DNA from: Rhodophyticola sp017644125
Lineage (GTDB): Bacteria > Pseudomonadota > Alphaproteobacteria > Rhodobacterales > Rhodobacteraceae
Assembly: GCF_042140125.1 (NCBI RefSeq)
Contig: NZ_CP159473.1
DNA: 64,000 nucleotides
Direction: 5' to 3' (one strand)
The notes under the pieces were generated by a model. It saw only the letters and a program-made list of their open reading frames with translations. It was not told where the DNA came from and ran no database searches. The position numbers were made by a program, and so were the translations under genes. Of this stretch, positions 25,375 through 34,644 are shown piece by piece (positions within the stretch are counted from its first letter, which is position 1; every line of letters begins with the position of its first letter).

Positions 25375-25985
25375 GTGGCGCCAAGATCCTCCGGCGAAGC
25401 CGCTGGCGCCAGAGAAGCGTTTTGCTCGTGCTCGCGCTCGCCTTCGTGACCTCCGGCATCCTTCGCCTTGGCACAATGGATATCGCATGGGCGTCGGCCA
25501 CCGAAACGCACGACATGACGGGCGATGAAACCGGCCTCATGTGCCCGACAACCGCACCACTCAGCGAAGCCCTTGCATTGGTCCACGGGCGGGCGGAAAT
25601 GCTGGACCGGCGGGAAGCCGAACTTGACGGACGCGAGCAGGCGATTGCCGCTGCGCAAACCCTGGTCGAAGATCGCCTGGCCGAGCTGGCAGATCTGGAA
25701 GCGCGGCTGGAAACGCTTCTGGCCCTGTCCGACAGCGCGGCTGAGAACGATCTTGGCCAACTGACACAGGTCTATGAGACCATGCGCCCCGAAACCGCCG
25801 CGGCCTTGTTCGAACAGATGGAGCCCAGTTTCGCCGCAGGGTTTCTGGCCCGAATGCGGCCCGAAGCAGGTGCGGCTCTTCTCGCCGAGATGCCACCCGA
25901 AACCGCCTATTCCATCTCGGTGCTCATGGCCACGCGCAACGCCTCCGCGCCGCGATTTGCCGAGGGCGACGACACTGAAAATTAA
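25371..25985 (+). CDS. motE: MotE-like stator chaperone
   Basis: A 204-residue protein with an N-terminal membrane helix or signal anchor (SVLLVLALAFVTSGILRLG), a coiled coil at about residues 65-125 (AELDGREQAIAAAQTLVEDR), and a C-terminal MgtE-N-like helical domain (YETMRPETAAALFEQMEPSF). This matches MotE, known in rhizobia as a chaperone of the periplasmic motor protein MotC. It overlaps the preceding gene by 4 bp and precedes motA by 48 bp. The ATGA overlap fixes the start. Confidence 0.82.
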   Translation: MSGAKILRRSRWRQRSVLLVLALAFVTSGILRLGTMDIAWASATETHDMTGDETGLMCPTTAPLSEALALVHGRAEMLDRREAELDGREQAIAAAQTLVEDRLAELADLEARLETLLALSDSAAENDLGQLTQVYETMRPETAAALFEQMEPSFAAGFLARMRPEAGAALLAEMPPETAYSISVLMATRNASAPRFAEGDDTEN

Positions 25986-26033
25986 GCCTTATCCGGCAAT
26001 CTATCGCTCAACATCCTTCACGAGGACCTCCGC

Positions 26034-26906
26034 ATGATCGGCCTTGTTGGCATTCTCATCGTTTTCGCAACCGTGTTCGGCGGCTATCTCGCCGCGGGCG
26101 GGAAGCTGGGCATTATCCTCAAATCGCTGCCTTACGAATTCACCATGATCGCCGGGGCGGCGGCGGGCGCCTTCGTCATTTCGAACCATACATCGGGCGT
26201 GAAACACACGATGAAGGATATGAAGAAGGTCTTCAAAGGGCCGCATTGGAAACCGGATGACTACCGGGATCTTCTGTGCCTGCTGTTCGAACTGATCCGC
26301 CTTGGCCGACAGAATGCCGTCGCGCTGGAAGAACACACAGAATCGCCGGAGACGTCCGAGATATTTGGCCGCTACCCCAAGATCCTCGCCGACCACGAAG
26401 CGGTCGACATGATTTGCGATACCCTGCGCTCGGCCTCGATGAATTACGACGATCCGCATCAGGTAGAAGAAGTTCTGGAAAAAAGGCTCGAGTCAAAGCT
26501 CCATCATGCAATGCACTCGACCCACGCGCTGCAATCGGTGGCCGACGGGCTCCCGGCTCTGGGTATCGTGGCGGCGGTTCTTGGGGTGATCAAGACAATG
26601 AGTTCGATCGACCAGCCGCCCGAGATTCTCGGCAAGATGATCGGCGGGGCGCTGGTCGGCACGTTTCTGGGTGTGTTTCTCGCCTACGGACTCGTGGGGC
26701 CATTTTCGACCCGGCTCAAATCCGTGGTCGAAGACGATCAGAACTTCTATGTCCTGATCCGCGAGGTTCTGGTCGCCAATCTGTTCAATCACGCCACGAA
26801 TATCTGCATCGAGGTCGGGCGCCAGAACACGCCAAGCCACATTCGCCCGTCCTTCAACGAACTCGAAGACTCCCTGAAATCCTTGAAACAGGCCGCCGCG
26901 GCATGA
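26034..26906 (+). CDS. motA: Flagellar motor stator protein MotA
   Basis: A 290-residue stator subunit with four membrane helices: an N-terminal pair (IGLVGILIVFATVFGGYLAA, then LPYEFTMIAGAAAGAFVISN), a large cytoplasmic loop rich in charged residues that contacts FliG, and a C-terminal pair (LPALGIVAAVLGVIKTMSSI, then LVGTFLGVFLAYGLVGPFST). The conserved Pro of the third helix is present. The length and GKLGII region fit the alphaproteobacterial proton-driven type. Its partner motB is 11 kb upstream. Confidence 0.96.
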   Translation: MIGLVGILIVFATVFGGYLAAGGKLGIILKSLPYEFTMIAGAAAGAFVISNHTSGVKHTMKDMKKVFKGPHWKPDDYRDLLCLLFELIRLGRQNAVALEEHTESPETSEIFGRYPKILADHEAVDMICDTLRSASMNYDDPHQVEEVLEKRLESKLHHAMHSTHALQSVADGLPALGIVAAVLGVIKTMSSIDQPPEILGKMIGGALVGTFLGVFLAYGLVGPFSTRLKSVVEDDQNFYVLIREVLVANLFNHATNICIEVGRQNTPSHIRPSFNELEDSLKSLKQAAAA

Positions 26907-29020
26907 TCCACGCAGCCGTCAGTCTGACGGTCTGGCTATTCGGGGCCGGGCTGGCATGGGGGCAGGCAGCGGCGGTTCAGTCGGGCGAACATGACGGCTA
27001 TACCCGGTTGGTCCTGCCGATCGGAAGTGAGCGGGACTGGGACGTCGGCGGGGAGGGAGAGATCCGCCGGATCACCTTCACCCCGGATGTACCCGTGCTC
27101 GATCTCTCCAGCGTTTTCGACCGGGCCAGCCGCAACCGCCTTGCCGATATCGCCCTTGCAGATGAACTCACGCTTTCGCTTGCCTGCGATTGCGAGCTGC
27201 GTCTGTTCCGGTATCGCGACCGGTTCCTCGTGGTCGATATCGTCGATGCCGAGCCGGGGCCGCCCGCCGGAACGGAAGACCCCGCGCTGACGGACACATC
27301 GACGGGGACGGGTGCGGAACTTCCGATCCTCCCAAATCCCTTTGGCGCGCGGCAGATGACGCTGGACATCGCCCAGGATGCAGCTTCGCCCCTGCGAACC
27401 GGCCCGGAACAAGACCGTCAACTCGATCAGGCCGCAAATCTGCTGGCCGAGCAATTGGCGCGGGCCTCGTCCGCCGGGCTGCTGGAGGTTGCCCCGATGC
27501 AGCCACTTTCGGCGGCGGATCCGACGCCTTCGATCGGGACGGAACCCGGTGAACCGGCACCGGCTGATGACCACGTCGCAACTGAGGAGGGGTCACATCC
27601 GACGGTCGAAGATGAACAGACGGCGGCGGCGCCTGAACCCGGCCTCGCCTTGCGGGCCGAAACCGCCTTCGATCTGAGCCGTCACGCCCGTGACGATCCC
27701 GCACCGATAGAGAGACCCCTGTCCTGCGCGCCGGGCACTGAACTCGATATCTCAAGCTGGGCCAGCGGGACCGGGTTTGAGCAGGAGATCGGCTGGCTTC
27801 GGGCCAGGCTATATGACGAGCGGGATCAATTGGTACCCGAGGCGGCCGTCGATCTTGCACAATATTACATCTATCACGGCTTCGGTGCAGAGGCGGTTTT
27901 CTGGCTCGGCCAAGTCCAGGACGCTCCGCCCGCGCTGATGTCCATGGCGCTGTATCTGACGGATGCCGAAGGGCCCGTCTTCAGCGAGATCGAAACCACA
28001 GCCGCCTGTAGCAGTACCGAGATTCTGTGGCGTTATCTCGACAATCCGGACGGGCCGGCTCCCGGCGAGGAGGAAACCCGTCTTCTGTTGCGCGCCTTCG
28101 CCAGCCTGCCGCGCGGGTTGCGCGATATTCTCGGACCGCGACTTGTGCGCAAGTTTCTCGCCGATGATCGCACCGCATCTGCCCAAGAGGTGCGCAACGC
28201 TCTGCTCCGCGGCGACCGCTTGTCCGACACGGAGCAATTCCTGGTCGATATGGATGTGGCGCAAACACCGGATCCGGAGACGACACGAGTGAATCTGGAA
28301 GAGGTGATGCGCAGCGATACCCGAAACGTCCCCGAAGCGATGCGGCGCTATCTTGCATTGCACCGCGAAGACGGAAGTGTCGTTGGCCCTGAAAGGCTGA
28401 CCGTGGCGGATGCCTTGCTGCGAGAGACCGGCGGGAGGCCGGAGCCGGGCACGCTTTGGCATGAAACACTTCTGGCGCACGCCGCGGCGGGCAATCTCGG
28501 GCGCGCGCTCGAACTGGCCGCGCTGGCGACCGATCCCGATATCGAGCAGGGGATACTTTCGGATCTTTTCGCGCAACACGCTGCAAATGCGGATCTGGCG
28601 GGGCTTGTCCTGCTGGCGACGGCACGCGCGGATCAATGGGATCAGGATCGCGCGACTGCGCCTCTTCGTCAGGAGATTGCGCGCCGGTTTCTGGAGGCCG
28701 GTTTACAGGAACTGGCCTTCAGGGTCGCGCCCCCCGGGGTTCCGATCGACCCGCCTGAAACCGTACCAACGGACACACCGGCCGAGAGTGGTCTGGCATC
28801 GGCATGGCGTCGCGGCGACTGGTCCGCCGTTGCCGGAATGCCTGCCGGCCCACATGCGGAGTTCGCGGGACTGGTCGCCACCCTGCCCGCAGACGGCACG
28901 CCCGCACCCTCGATCCAGGATCTGACGGTCGTCAGCCGAACAGTCTCCGATAGCGCGGCGACCCGGGCCCTTGTCGAAACCATCCTGAACAGCCCGCCCA
29001 CGATTTCAGTGCCGGACTAA
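26903..29020 (+). CDS. Large secreted protein of the motA operon, function unknown
   Basis: A 705-residue protein starting in the ATGA overlap with motA; the frame is open further upstream but only antisense-like in content. A Sec signal is visible (AAVSLTVWLFGAGLAWGQA). Residues about 30-110 are beta-rich (GYTRLVLPIGSERDWDV, then CDCELRLFRYRDRFLVVDIV), reminiscent of AMIN-type domains. A long acidic, proline-rich linker follows to about residue 265, then an alpha-helical half with repeat-like helical pairs. No family is recognised with certainty. Coupling to motA suggests a periplasmic stator-associated factor, comparable in location to rhizobial MotC; this is inference. Confidence 0.7.
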   Translation: MIHAAVSLTVWLFGAGLAWGQAAAVQSGEHDGYTRLVLPIGSERDWDVGGEGEIRRITFTPDVPVLDLSSVFDRASRNRLADIALADELTLSLACDCELRLFRYRDRFLVVDIVDAEPGPPAGTEDPALTDTSTGTGAELPILPNPFGARQMTLDIAQDAASPLRTGPEQDRQLDQAANLLAEQLARASSAGLLEVAPMQPLSAADPTPSIGTEPGEPAPADDHVATEEGSHPTVEDEQTAAAPEPGLALRAETAFDLSRHARDDPAPIERPLSCAPGTELDISSWASGTGFEQEIGWLRARLYDERDQLVPEAAVDLAQYYIYHGFGAEAVFWLGQVQDAPPALMSMALYLTDAEGPVFSEIETTAACSSTEILWRYLDNPDGPAPGEEETRLLLRAFASLPRGLRDILGPRLVRKFLADDRTASAQEVRNALLRGDRLSDTEQFLVDMDVAQTPDPETTRVNLEEVMRSDTRNVPEAMRRYLALHREDGSVVGPERLTVADALLRETGGRPEPGTLWHETLLAHAAAGNLGRALELAALATDPDIEQGILSDLFAQHAANADLAGLVLLATARADQWDQDRATAPLRQEIARRFLEAGLQELAFRVAPPGVPIDPPETVPTDTPAESGLASAWRRGDWSAVAGMPAGPHAEFAGLVATLPADGTPAPSIQDLTVVSRTVSDSAATRALVETILNSPPTISVPD

Positions 29021-29084
29021 CGGATTGGTAAACACTGCACCCTAGTCTGGTCAGGTCTGTTGACTTGCAAGAATTGCGAGACCG

Positions 29085-29825
29085 ATGATGCCAGAACAGG
29101 ATTTGCGACCCACGCGCCGTATCCTCGCGATACCTCTCAGGCTGTGCCTTCTGGCAATCGGTCTGCTCGCGCCGCTCCCGGCGATCGGGTCAGCGAACAT
29201 CTCTGAAGCTTATGAAAGCTGCGACCGCGCGGCCGAGATGGCCAGTCACCAGACCGGCGTCCCGGTGCAGGTGTTGATGGCAATAACAAGAACGGAAACC
29301 GGACGGCACAGGAACGGAGAAACCCGGCCCTGGCCGTGGACCGTCAACATGGAGGGAACGGGGGCTTGGTTCTCCACCCGGGCCGAGGCGCTGAACTATG
29401 CCATTCGGCACCACGCGACCGGCGCAATCAGCTTCGATATCGGGTGCTTCCAGATCAATCACCGCTGGCACGGGCGAGCATTCACCTCGATTGACGCCAT
29501 GTTCGATCCGGTCGCAAATGCGCGCTACGCAGCGGAATTTCTTGCGGACCTCCATGCCGAGCTTGGAACGTGGGACGCGGCCGCCGGGGCCTATCATTCC
29601 CGCACACCGGAACACGCCACGCGCTATCTGGCCAGCTATCGCCGGCATCTGGCGGCTCTGCAGACCTCCGAACCGGCATCTTCGGCTGGCGCCTTGTCCG
29701 GGCCGCGGCCTATCCGGCAAAACCGGTTTCCGCTGTTACAGGCGGGGGCAGCACCGGGCGCGACCCCCGGCTCGCTGGTGCCACGTCTGCCCGGCGGCGT
29801 CCAAGCCCTGTTTCAGGACATGTGA
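29085..29825 (+). CDS. Flagellar lytic transglycosylase (SLT domain)
   Basis: A 246-residue periplasmic muramidase-type enzyme. Signal peptide LRLCLLAIGLLAPLPAIGSA. The SLT fold shows the catalytic Glu in LMAITRTETGRHRNG, then FDIGCFQINHRWHG and AAGAYHSRTPEHATRY. It probably opens peptidoglycan for the rod, the job done in enterobacteria by the FlgJ C-terminal domain; here the FlgJ N-terminal-like part is encoded separately at 44087-44398. This split matches SltF of Rhodobacter sphaeroides. It overlaps the flhA start by 1 bp. Confidence 0.85.
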   Translation: MMPEQDLRPTRRILAIPLRLCLLAIGLLAPLPAIGSANISEAYESCDRAAEMASHQTGVPVQVLMAITRTETGRHRNGETRPWPWTVNMEGTGAWFSTRAEALNYAIRHHATGAISFDIGCFQINHRWHGRAFTSIDAMFDPVANARYAAEFLADLHAELGTWDAAAGAYHSRTPEHATRYLASYRRHLAALQTSEPASSAGALSGPRPIRQNRFPLLQAGAAPGATPGSLVPRLPGGVQALFQDM

Positions 29826-31909
29826 TGGACAATCTCCGCTCCCTTTTTCAGCCGACGATACTCTTCGCGCTCGCACTGATGGCGGTCATCGTGATGATGA
29901 TCCTGCCGGTTCCGTCCTGGGTGCTGGATGTGGGGCTGGCCGCATCCTTCGGGCTCGCGATCCTTATCTTCACGGTGACATTGTTCGTCGAGCGGCCGCT
30001 TGATTTTTCCTCCTTCCCGACGGTGCTTCTGGCGTCTCTGATGCTGCGCCTGTCGCTCAACGTCTCCTCCACCAAGCTGATCATCGGGGAGGGACACACG
30101 GGCACCTCCGCCGCAGGCGGCGTGATCGAAGGGTTCGCGATGTTCGTGATGGGCGGCAGCGTGGTGATGGGGCTGGTGATTTTCGGGGTCCTGCTGATCG
30201 TGAATTTCATCGTCATCAACAAGGGCGCCGCGCGCATGGCGGAGGTCGGCGCGAGATTTGCGCTGGACGGCATGCCCGGCAAGCAATTGGCGATTGATGC
30301 CGATATGTCGGCCGGCGCCATCGACCACACCGAAGCCAAGCAGCGACGGGAGCGGGAACAGGCCGAAACCACGTTTTTCGGCTCGCTCGATGGGGCCTCG
30401 AAATTCGTCAAGGGCGATGCGATCGCGGGGCTGCTGATCACGCTCTTGAATCTTGTCATGGGTCTGATCATCGGGACTGTCATTCATGACATGCCCCTAG
30501 GGCGCGCCTTCGAAACCTATTCCATTCTGACCGTAGGCGATGGGCTGGTCTCTCAGATCCCGGCGGTCATCATCGCGATTGCCTCGGCGCTCCTGCTCGC
30601 GCGCGGCGGTGCCACGGGCGCCACGGATATCGCGCTTTTCGGGCAGCTTGGGCGGCATCCCTCGGCGCTGGCGACGGTCGCGATTCTGATGGGCGTGTTC
30701 GCCCTTGTCCCCGGTCTGCCTTTTCTGCCTTTCGTCATCGGGTCGATCGCGCTTGGAACGGCCGCGTTCATGAAATTCGCGACCCTGAAGCGCGAGGAAA
30801 CGACGGCGCGGACCGACGCCGCGGATGCCGATGCCCGCGAGCCGCAGGAGAAGATCGGCGATATCCTGGAACTGGACGATATTCATGTGGAGTTTGCGCC
30901 CGACCTCGTGAGCCTCGCCCTCGATCCGGCCACCGGGCTTGATGCGCGGATCCGCAACATGCGGGACCACGTGGCGCGAGTGTTCGGTGTGATCCTGCCC
31001 GAAATGCGCCTGACCGATCGGGCCGATTTGCCCCCCGGCACCTACGCGATCCGCATTCACGGCGTCGAGCATGCGCGTGATCGACTGGACACAAACGGTG
31101 TGCTGGTCCTGAAAGGCGAAACCGACGTGGGGCTGCCCCCGGGCACGGATGTGGAGGAACCGGTTTACGGCGCACCGGCCAGATGGATATCGACCGCGGA
31201 CAGAGAGCAGGCGACGATGCTGGGACTGACGGCCGTTGCGCCGTCCGAGGTGCTTGCGACCCACCTTCTGGAGACCCTCAAGCGCAATCTCTCCCGGCTT
31301 TTGACCTTCAAGGCCCTTCAACGCCAGTTGGATGCATTCGTGACATTGAGCGATGCCGGAAGATCCGAGGAAAATCGCCGCCTTCTGGAAGAACTGGTGC
31401 CCGACAAGGTGCCGCTTGATCTGCTGCATGCGATCCTGCGGCTGCTGTTGTCAGAACAGGTCTCGATCCGCAATCTGCCGTTGATCCTGGAAGCGATCGC
31501 GGAGATCCGTCCCTCTACGCCGCAACCCGACCTGATCTGCGAGCATGTGCGTCAGCGGCTCGGATTTCAGTTGATCGCCGATCTGCGCCGCGCTGACGGA
31601 AGCCTGCCCCTCATCCAGCTGGCCGGTCAGTGGGAGGACGTGTTTCAGCAGCATCAGCTGCCGGGCGATGGCGGCCTGCCCGAGATCGCCCTGCCGCCCG
31701 AGGAATTCAACAGACTGGCGAAAAGCGTCGGCGACAAGGTCTCTCAGGCCAGCGAAAACGGCACCTATGCGGCAATCGTGACCTCGGCCTTGCGGCGGCG
31801 TTTCCTGCGCACGGTGCTGACAGCGCGCGGCATCACCAATCCGGTCCTCTCCTTCGAGGAAATCGGACTGGATGGCAAACCGGCCCTTGTCGGCCTGGCG
31901 GCGCCATGA
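29825..31909 (+). CDS. flhA: Flagellar export protein FlhA
   Basis: A 694-residue export-gate component. The N-terminal half has about eight membrane helices, with SSFPTVLLASLMLRLSLNVS and the highly conserved loop GEGHTGTSAAGGVIEGFAMF and NKGAARMAEVGARFALDGMP. The C-terminal cytoplasmic domain (from about residue 345) binds export chaperone-substrate complexes. The start at 29825 overlaps the preceding stop (TGATG), and the protein begins with the normal FlhA N-terminus, so longer starts are rejected. Confidence 0.97.
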   Translation: MDNLRSLFQPTILFALALMAVIVMMILPVPSWVLDVGLAASFGLAILIFTVTLFVERPLDFSSFPTVLLASLMLRLSLNVSSTKLIIGEGHTGTSAAGGVIEGFAMFVMGGSVVMGLVIFGVLLIVNFIVINKGAARMAEVGARFALDGMPGKQLAIDADMSAGAIDHTEAKQRREREQAETTFFGSLDGASKFVKGDAIAGLLITLLNLVMGLIIGTVIHDMPLGRAFETYSILTVGDGLVSQIPAVIIAIASALLLARGGATGATDIALFGQLGRHPSALATVAILMGVFALVPGLPFLPFVIGSIALGTAAFMKFATLKREETTARTDAADADAREPQEKIGDILELDDIHVEFAPDLVSLALDPATGLDARIRNMRDHVARVFGVILPEMRLTDRADLPPGTYAIRIHGVEHARDRLDTNGVLVLKGETDVGLPPGTDVEEPVYGAPARWISTADREQATMLGLTAVAPSEVLATHLLETLKRNLSRLLTFKALQRQLDAFVTLSDAGRSEENRRLLEELVPDKVPLDLLHAILRLLLSEQVSIRNLPLILEAIAEIRPSTPQPDLICEHVRQRLGFQLIADLRRADGSLPLIQLAGQWEDVFQQHQLPGDGGLPEIALPPEEFNRLAKSVGDKVSQASENGTYAAIVTSALRRRFLRTVLTARGITNPVLSFEEIGLDGKPALVGLAAP

Positions 31910-32682
31910 TCCCGCTCTTGTCGGAGCTCTTTCCCGCCCTGCAGGCCTGGCTTGGCGTGGCTGCGGCGGTTTTCCTCCGCGTGGGGGCGGCGTTTCTTGC
32001 CCTGCCCGCCTTCGGGGAGGCGTTCATTCCCATGCGGGTGCGACTGGCCGCAGCGGTGGCCTTCACCGCGATTCTCGTTCCCGCCATCGGTCCGGATCTT
32101 CTTTCGCTGCCTGCCGGCAACATGCCGCCCACGCGGTTTTTCCTGACCGAGGCGACCGTCGGGCTGATGATCGGGGTTGCGCTGCGTCTGGTCGTACACG
32201 GTTTGCAGATCGCCGGTGTCATGGCGGCTCAGGCGACGTCCCTGTCCCAGATCATGGGTGGCGCGCTGCCGGAGGCGCAGCCCGCGATGAGCAACCTTCT
32301 GATGCTCGCCGGCTTGACGCTCGCCATCATGTCCGGGCTTCACGTGCATCTGGCCGAAGCTTTCCTGCGCTCCTATCAGGTATTGCCGGCAGGCGAGTTT
32401 CCGTTCAGCGGCGATACCGGCGCCTGGATCGTGGCTCAGGTCGCCGCAACCTTTTCGCTCGCCTTCTCGCTTGCCGCGCCGTTTCTGATCGCCTCGCTGC
32501 TCTATAACGTCGCTTTGGGCGTCATCAACAAGGCAATGCCGCAATTGATGGTCGCGTTTGTCGGGGCGCCGGCGATCACCTGGGGCGGTCTGGTGCTGCT
32601 GCTGGTCACGACACCCTTCATCCTGCCTGTCTGGTTTGCGGTCTTCGAGGCGCGGCTGGCCAATCCGTTCGGATCTCCGTGA
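31906..32682 (+). CDS. fliR: Flagellar export gate protein FliR
   Basis: A 258-residue membrane protein of the FliPQR export channel. Helices include WLGVAAAVFLRVGAAFLALP and MRVRLAAAVAFTAILVPAIG. The family region VHGLQIAGVMAAQATSLSQI is intact, as is ALGVINKAMPQLMVAFVGAP near the end. It overlaps flhA by 4 bp (ATGA) and flhB by 1 bp. Confidence 0.96.
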   Translation: MIPLLSELFPALQAWLGVAAAVFLRVGAAFLALPAFGEAFIPMRVRLAAAVAFTAILVPAIGPDLLSLPAGNMPPTRFFLTEATVGLMIGVALRLVVHGLQIAGVMAAQATSLSQIMGGALPEAQPAMSNLLMLAGLTLAIMSGLHVHLAEAFLRSYQVLPAGEFPFSGDTGAWIVAQVAATFSLAFSLAAPFLIASLLYNVALGVINKAMPQLMVAFVGAPAITWGGLVLLLVTTPFILPVWFAVFEARLANPFGSP

Positions 32683-33770
32683 TGAGTGACGACCAGCCAA
32701 GCTCCGACAAACCATATGACCCGACACCGAAGAAGCTGGAAGATGCGCGCCAGAAAGGCGAGATTGTCCGCTCCACCGATCTGAACACGGCTGTTGTCTA
32801 TGGCGGCATGCTTCTGGGCGCGGCCCTCTTCGGGCAGACGACAGGCGTGGATATCGGGCACCTGAGCCAGGTGGTGTTCGGTCGGGCCGATACGCTTGCC
32901 GCGCTGATCCTCGCCCCGGGCGGTCAGGCGCTCAGCGGGGGGATGATCTGGGTCGTCATGGTCGGGTTTCTCACCCTGATCGCGGTTCCGGCCGCGCTCC
33001 TCATCGCGTCGCTGTTTGCGCAACGGGCAATTCTCTTCACCCCGAGCAAGCTTGCTCCCAAGCTGTCGCGCATTTCCCCCATCGCCAACGCGAAGAACAA
33101 GTTCGGGGCCAACGGCCTGTTCGAATTCGCCAAATCCAGCGCCAAGCTGGCGATCTATTCGATCCTTCTGGGGGCCTTCCTGTGGGTGCGATCCGACAAG
33201 ATCCTGACCTCGATCTATGCCTCTGACGGGCAGGTGATCGGCGCTCTCGGCCAGCTGGTCATGGAGTTTCTGGCCTTTGTCTTCATCATCGCGCTGATGA
33301 TGGGCGCCGTCGACTATCTCTGGCAATGGGGCGAGCATCAGAAGAAGAACCGGATGAGTCGTCAGGAACTGGTTGATGAGACCAAGCAAAGCGAGGGCGA
33401 CCCGCACATGAAGCAGCAGCGCCGCCAGCGCGGCTATGATCTGGCCATGAACCAGATGCTTCAGGACGTCCCGAATGCCGATGTCGTGGTCGTGAACCCG
33501 ACGCATTATGCGGTGGCGCTGAAATGGGACCGGGGAAAGGGCACGGTGCCTGTCTGCGTGGCGAAAGGTGTGGACGAAATCGCCGCAAGAATCCGGGAGC
33601 TTGCGGCCGAGCACGGCGTACCGATTTTCCATGACCCGCCAACGGCGCGGGCGCTGCATGCCACAATCGAGATCGGTGCGCCGATTGCGCCCGACCATTT
33701 CCGCGCCGTCGCGGCCGCCATCCGTTTTGCCGACACGATGCGCAGCAAGGCGCGCTCGGTGATGTCTTGA
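32682..33770 (+). CDS. flhB: Flagellar export switch protein FlhB
   Basis: A 362-residue protein with four membrane helices and a self-cleaving cytoplasmic domain. The N-terminus has KPYDPTPKKLEDARQKGEIV, the universal FlhB/YscU motif. The autocleavage site NPTH is in VVVNPTHYAVALKW, so substrate-specificity switching in concert with FliK should be intact on the FlhB side. The ATG at 32682 overlaps the fliR stop; a GTG one codon earlier is possible. Confidence 0.97.
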   Translation: MSDDQPSSDKPYDPTPKKLEDARQKGEIVRSTDLNTAVVYGGMLLGAALFGQTTGVDIGHLSQVVFGRADTLAALILAPGGQALSGGMIWVVMVGFLTLIAVPAALLIASLFAQRAILFTPSKLAPKLSRISPIANAKNKFGANGLFEFAKSSAKLAIYSILLGAFLWVRSDKILTSIYASDGQVIGALGQLVMEFLAFVFIIALMMGAVDYLWQWGEHQKKNRMSRQELVDETKQSEGDPHMKQQRRQRGYDLAMNQMLQDVPNADVVVVNPTHYAVALKWDRGKGTVPVCVAKGVDEIAARIRELAAEHGVPIFHDPPTARALHATIEIGAPIAPDHFRAVAAAIRFADTMRSKARSVMS

Positions 33771-34111
33771 GACACGCAGCCAATCCCAAGCTGATCGGGC
33801 TTTTGCAGATCGCAGAGGTTCTGGCGGACCGGGCCTGCATGGAGCTGTCTGCGGCAACCAAGGCGTGTTCTGACCTGGAGGCGGAGTTGCAGAAGCTGAA
33901 GGACGCGCACACCAGTACACTGGCCGCGCCCGTCGACCCGGCCAATGGCGCGATCCTCGCAAATCTCCAGAAGCATCAGAGCCTGCGCCGCATCGCATTG
34001 ATGCAGAAACTGGCGGCGAAGCAGGCCGTCAGGCTGGAGAAACTGAGGCTGGCCCAGCAGGCCGAAGGGCGCAGGCAGGCACTTCAGGAGTTGATCAGTC
34101 ACGCATCCTGA
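33767..34111 (+). CDS. Small coiled-coil protein, FliJ-like
   Basis: A 114-residue, mostly helical, basic protein with two heptad-rich segments (SDLEAELQKLKDAH and LMQKLAAKQAVRLEKLRLAQ). It starts at a TTG overlapping the flhB stop by 4 bp, so translation is coupled. Size and predicted antiparallel coiled coil resemble FliJ, the export ATPase stalk, which has no other candidate here. Sequence alone is not diagnostic. The 3' end overlaps the convergent FliL-like gene by 13 bp. Confidence 0.6.
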   Translation: MRHAANPKLIGLLQIAEVLADRACMELSAATKACSDLEAELQKLKDAHTSTLAAPVDPANGAILANLQKHQSLRRIALMQKLAAKQAVRLEKLRLAQQAEGRRQALQELISHAS

Positions 34112-34635
34112 CGGACGATATCCACAATCAGAACGTCGCTTGCGATGTCGCCCAGAACCCCGACCGCCGCCTCCCGCAACCCTTCGCGAAGCGGCATCAT
34201 GGCGGCGGCTTCGGTAAAGCTGCCATCAAATCCGCCGGCATTCGCATGGGCGAACATGACGCGCAGAAACGCGTCCCGCAGCCGTGGTTCCCGCTGGAAA
34301 ACCGCCTCGTTCTGGCCCGGTGCGACCTCGACCGTCAGCGATAGGACCACCATCGAGCGGACGGTGCCATGACGCACGATCGGCACCACGAACTGGTTGT
34401 TCAGCCTTACATACTCAAGCTCGGTCGAGCTTTCGCCGTGGCCGTCATCTCCGCCGTGGTCGTCCCCGTGGCTGTCGTCTTCGCCATGGTCATCGCCACT
34501 GTGGTCATCCGCGGCATCCTCTGCATGGGTGTCCTCTTCCGCGGTCTCGTCGCTGCCGGACATCATCGCGCCAACCGCGATACCGCCGCCGAGGCCCACG
34601 ACCAGAAGAACAACCGGGATCAGAATGCGGATCAT
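34099..34635 (-). CDS. Second FliL-family protein with His/Asp-rich linker
   Basis: A 178-residue membrane-anchored protein. The helix MIRILIPVVLLVVGLGGGIA is followed by a strikingly His/Asp/Glu-rich linker at residues about 30-68 (HGEDDSHGDDHGGDDGHGE). The periplasmic domain (LEYVRLNNQFVVPIVRHGTV, then SMVVLSLTVEVAPG) follows the FliL pattern. It is the last gene of the flgB-to-flgH operon, 9 bp after flgH. The linker could bind divalent metals, which is an inference from composition. It is clearly distinct from the fliL at 24347. Confidence 0.8.
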   Translation of the reverse strand: MIRILIPVVLLVVGLGGGIAVGAMMSGSDETAEEDTHAEDAADDHSGDDHGEDDSHGDDHGGDDGHGESSTELEYVRLNNQFVVPIVRHGTVRSMVVLSLTVEVAPGQNEAVFQREPRLRDAFLRVMFAHANAGGFDGSFTEAAAMMPLREGLREAAVGVLGDIASDVLIVDIVRQDA

Positions 34636-34644
34636 CTTGGCACC

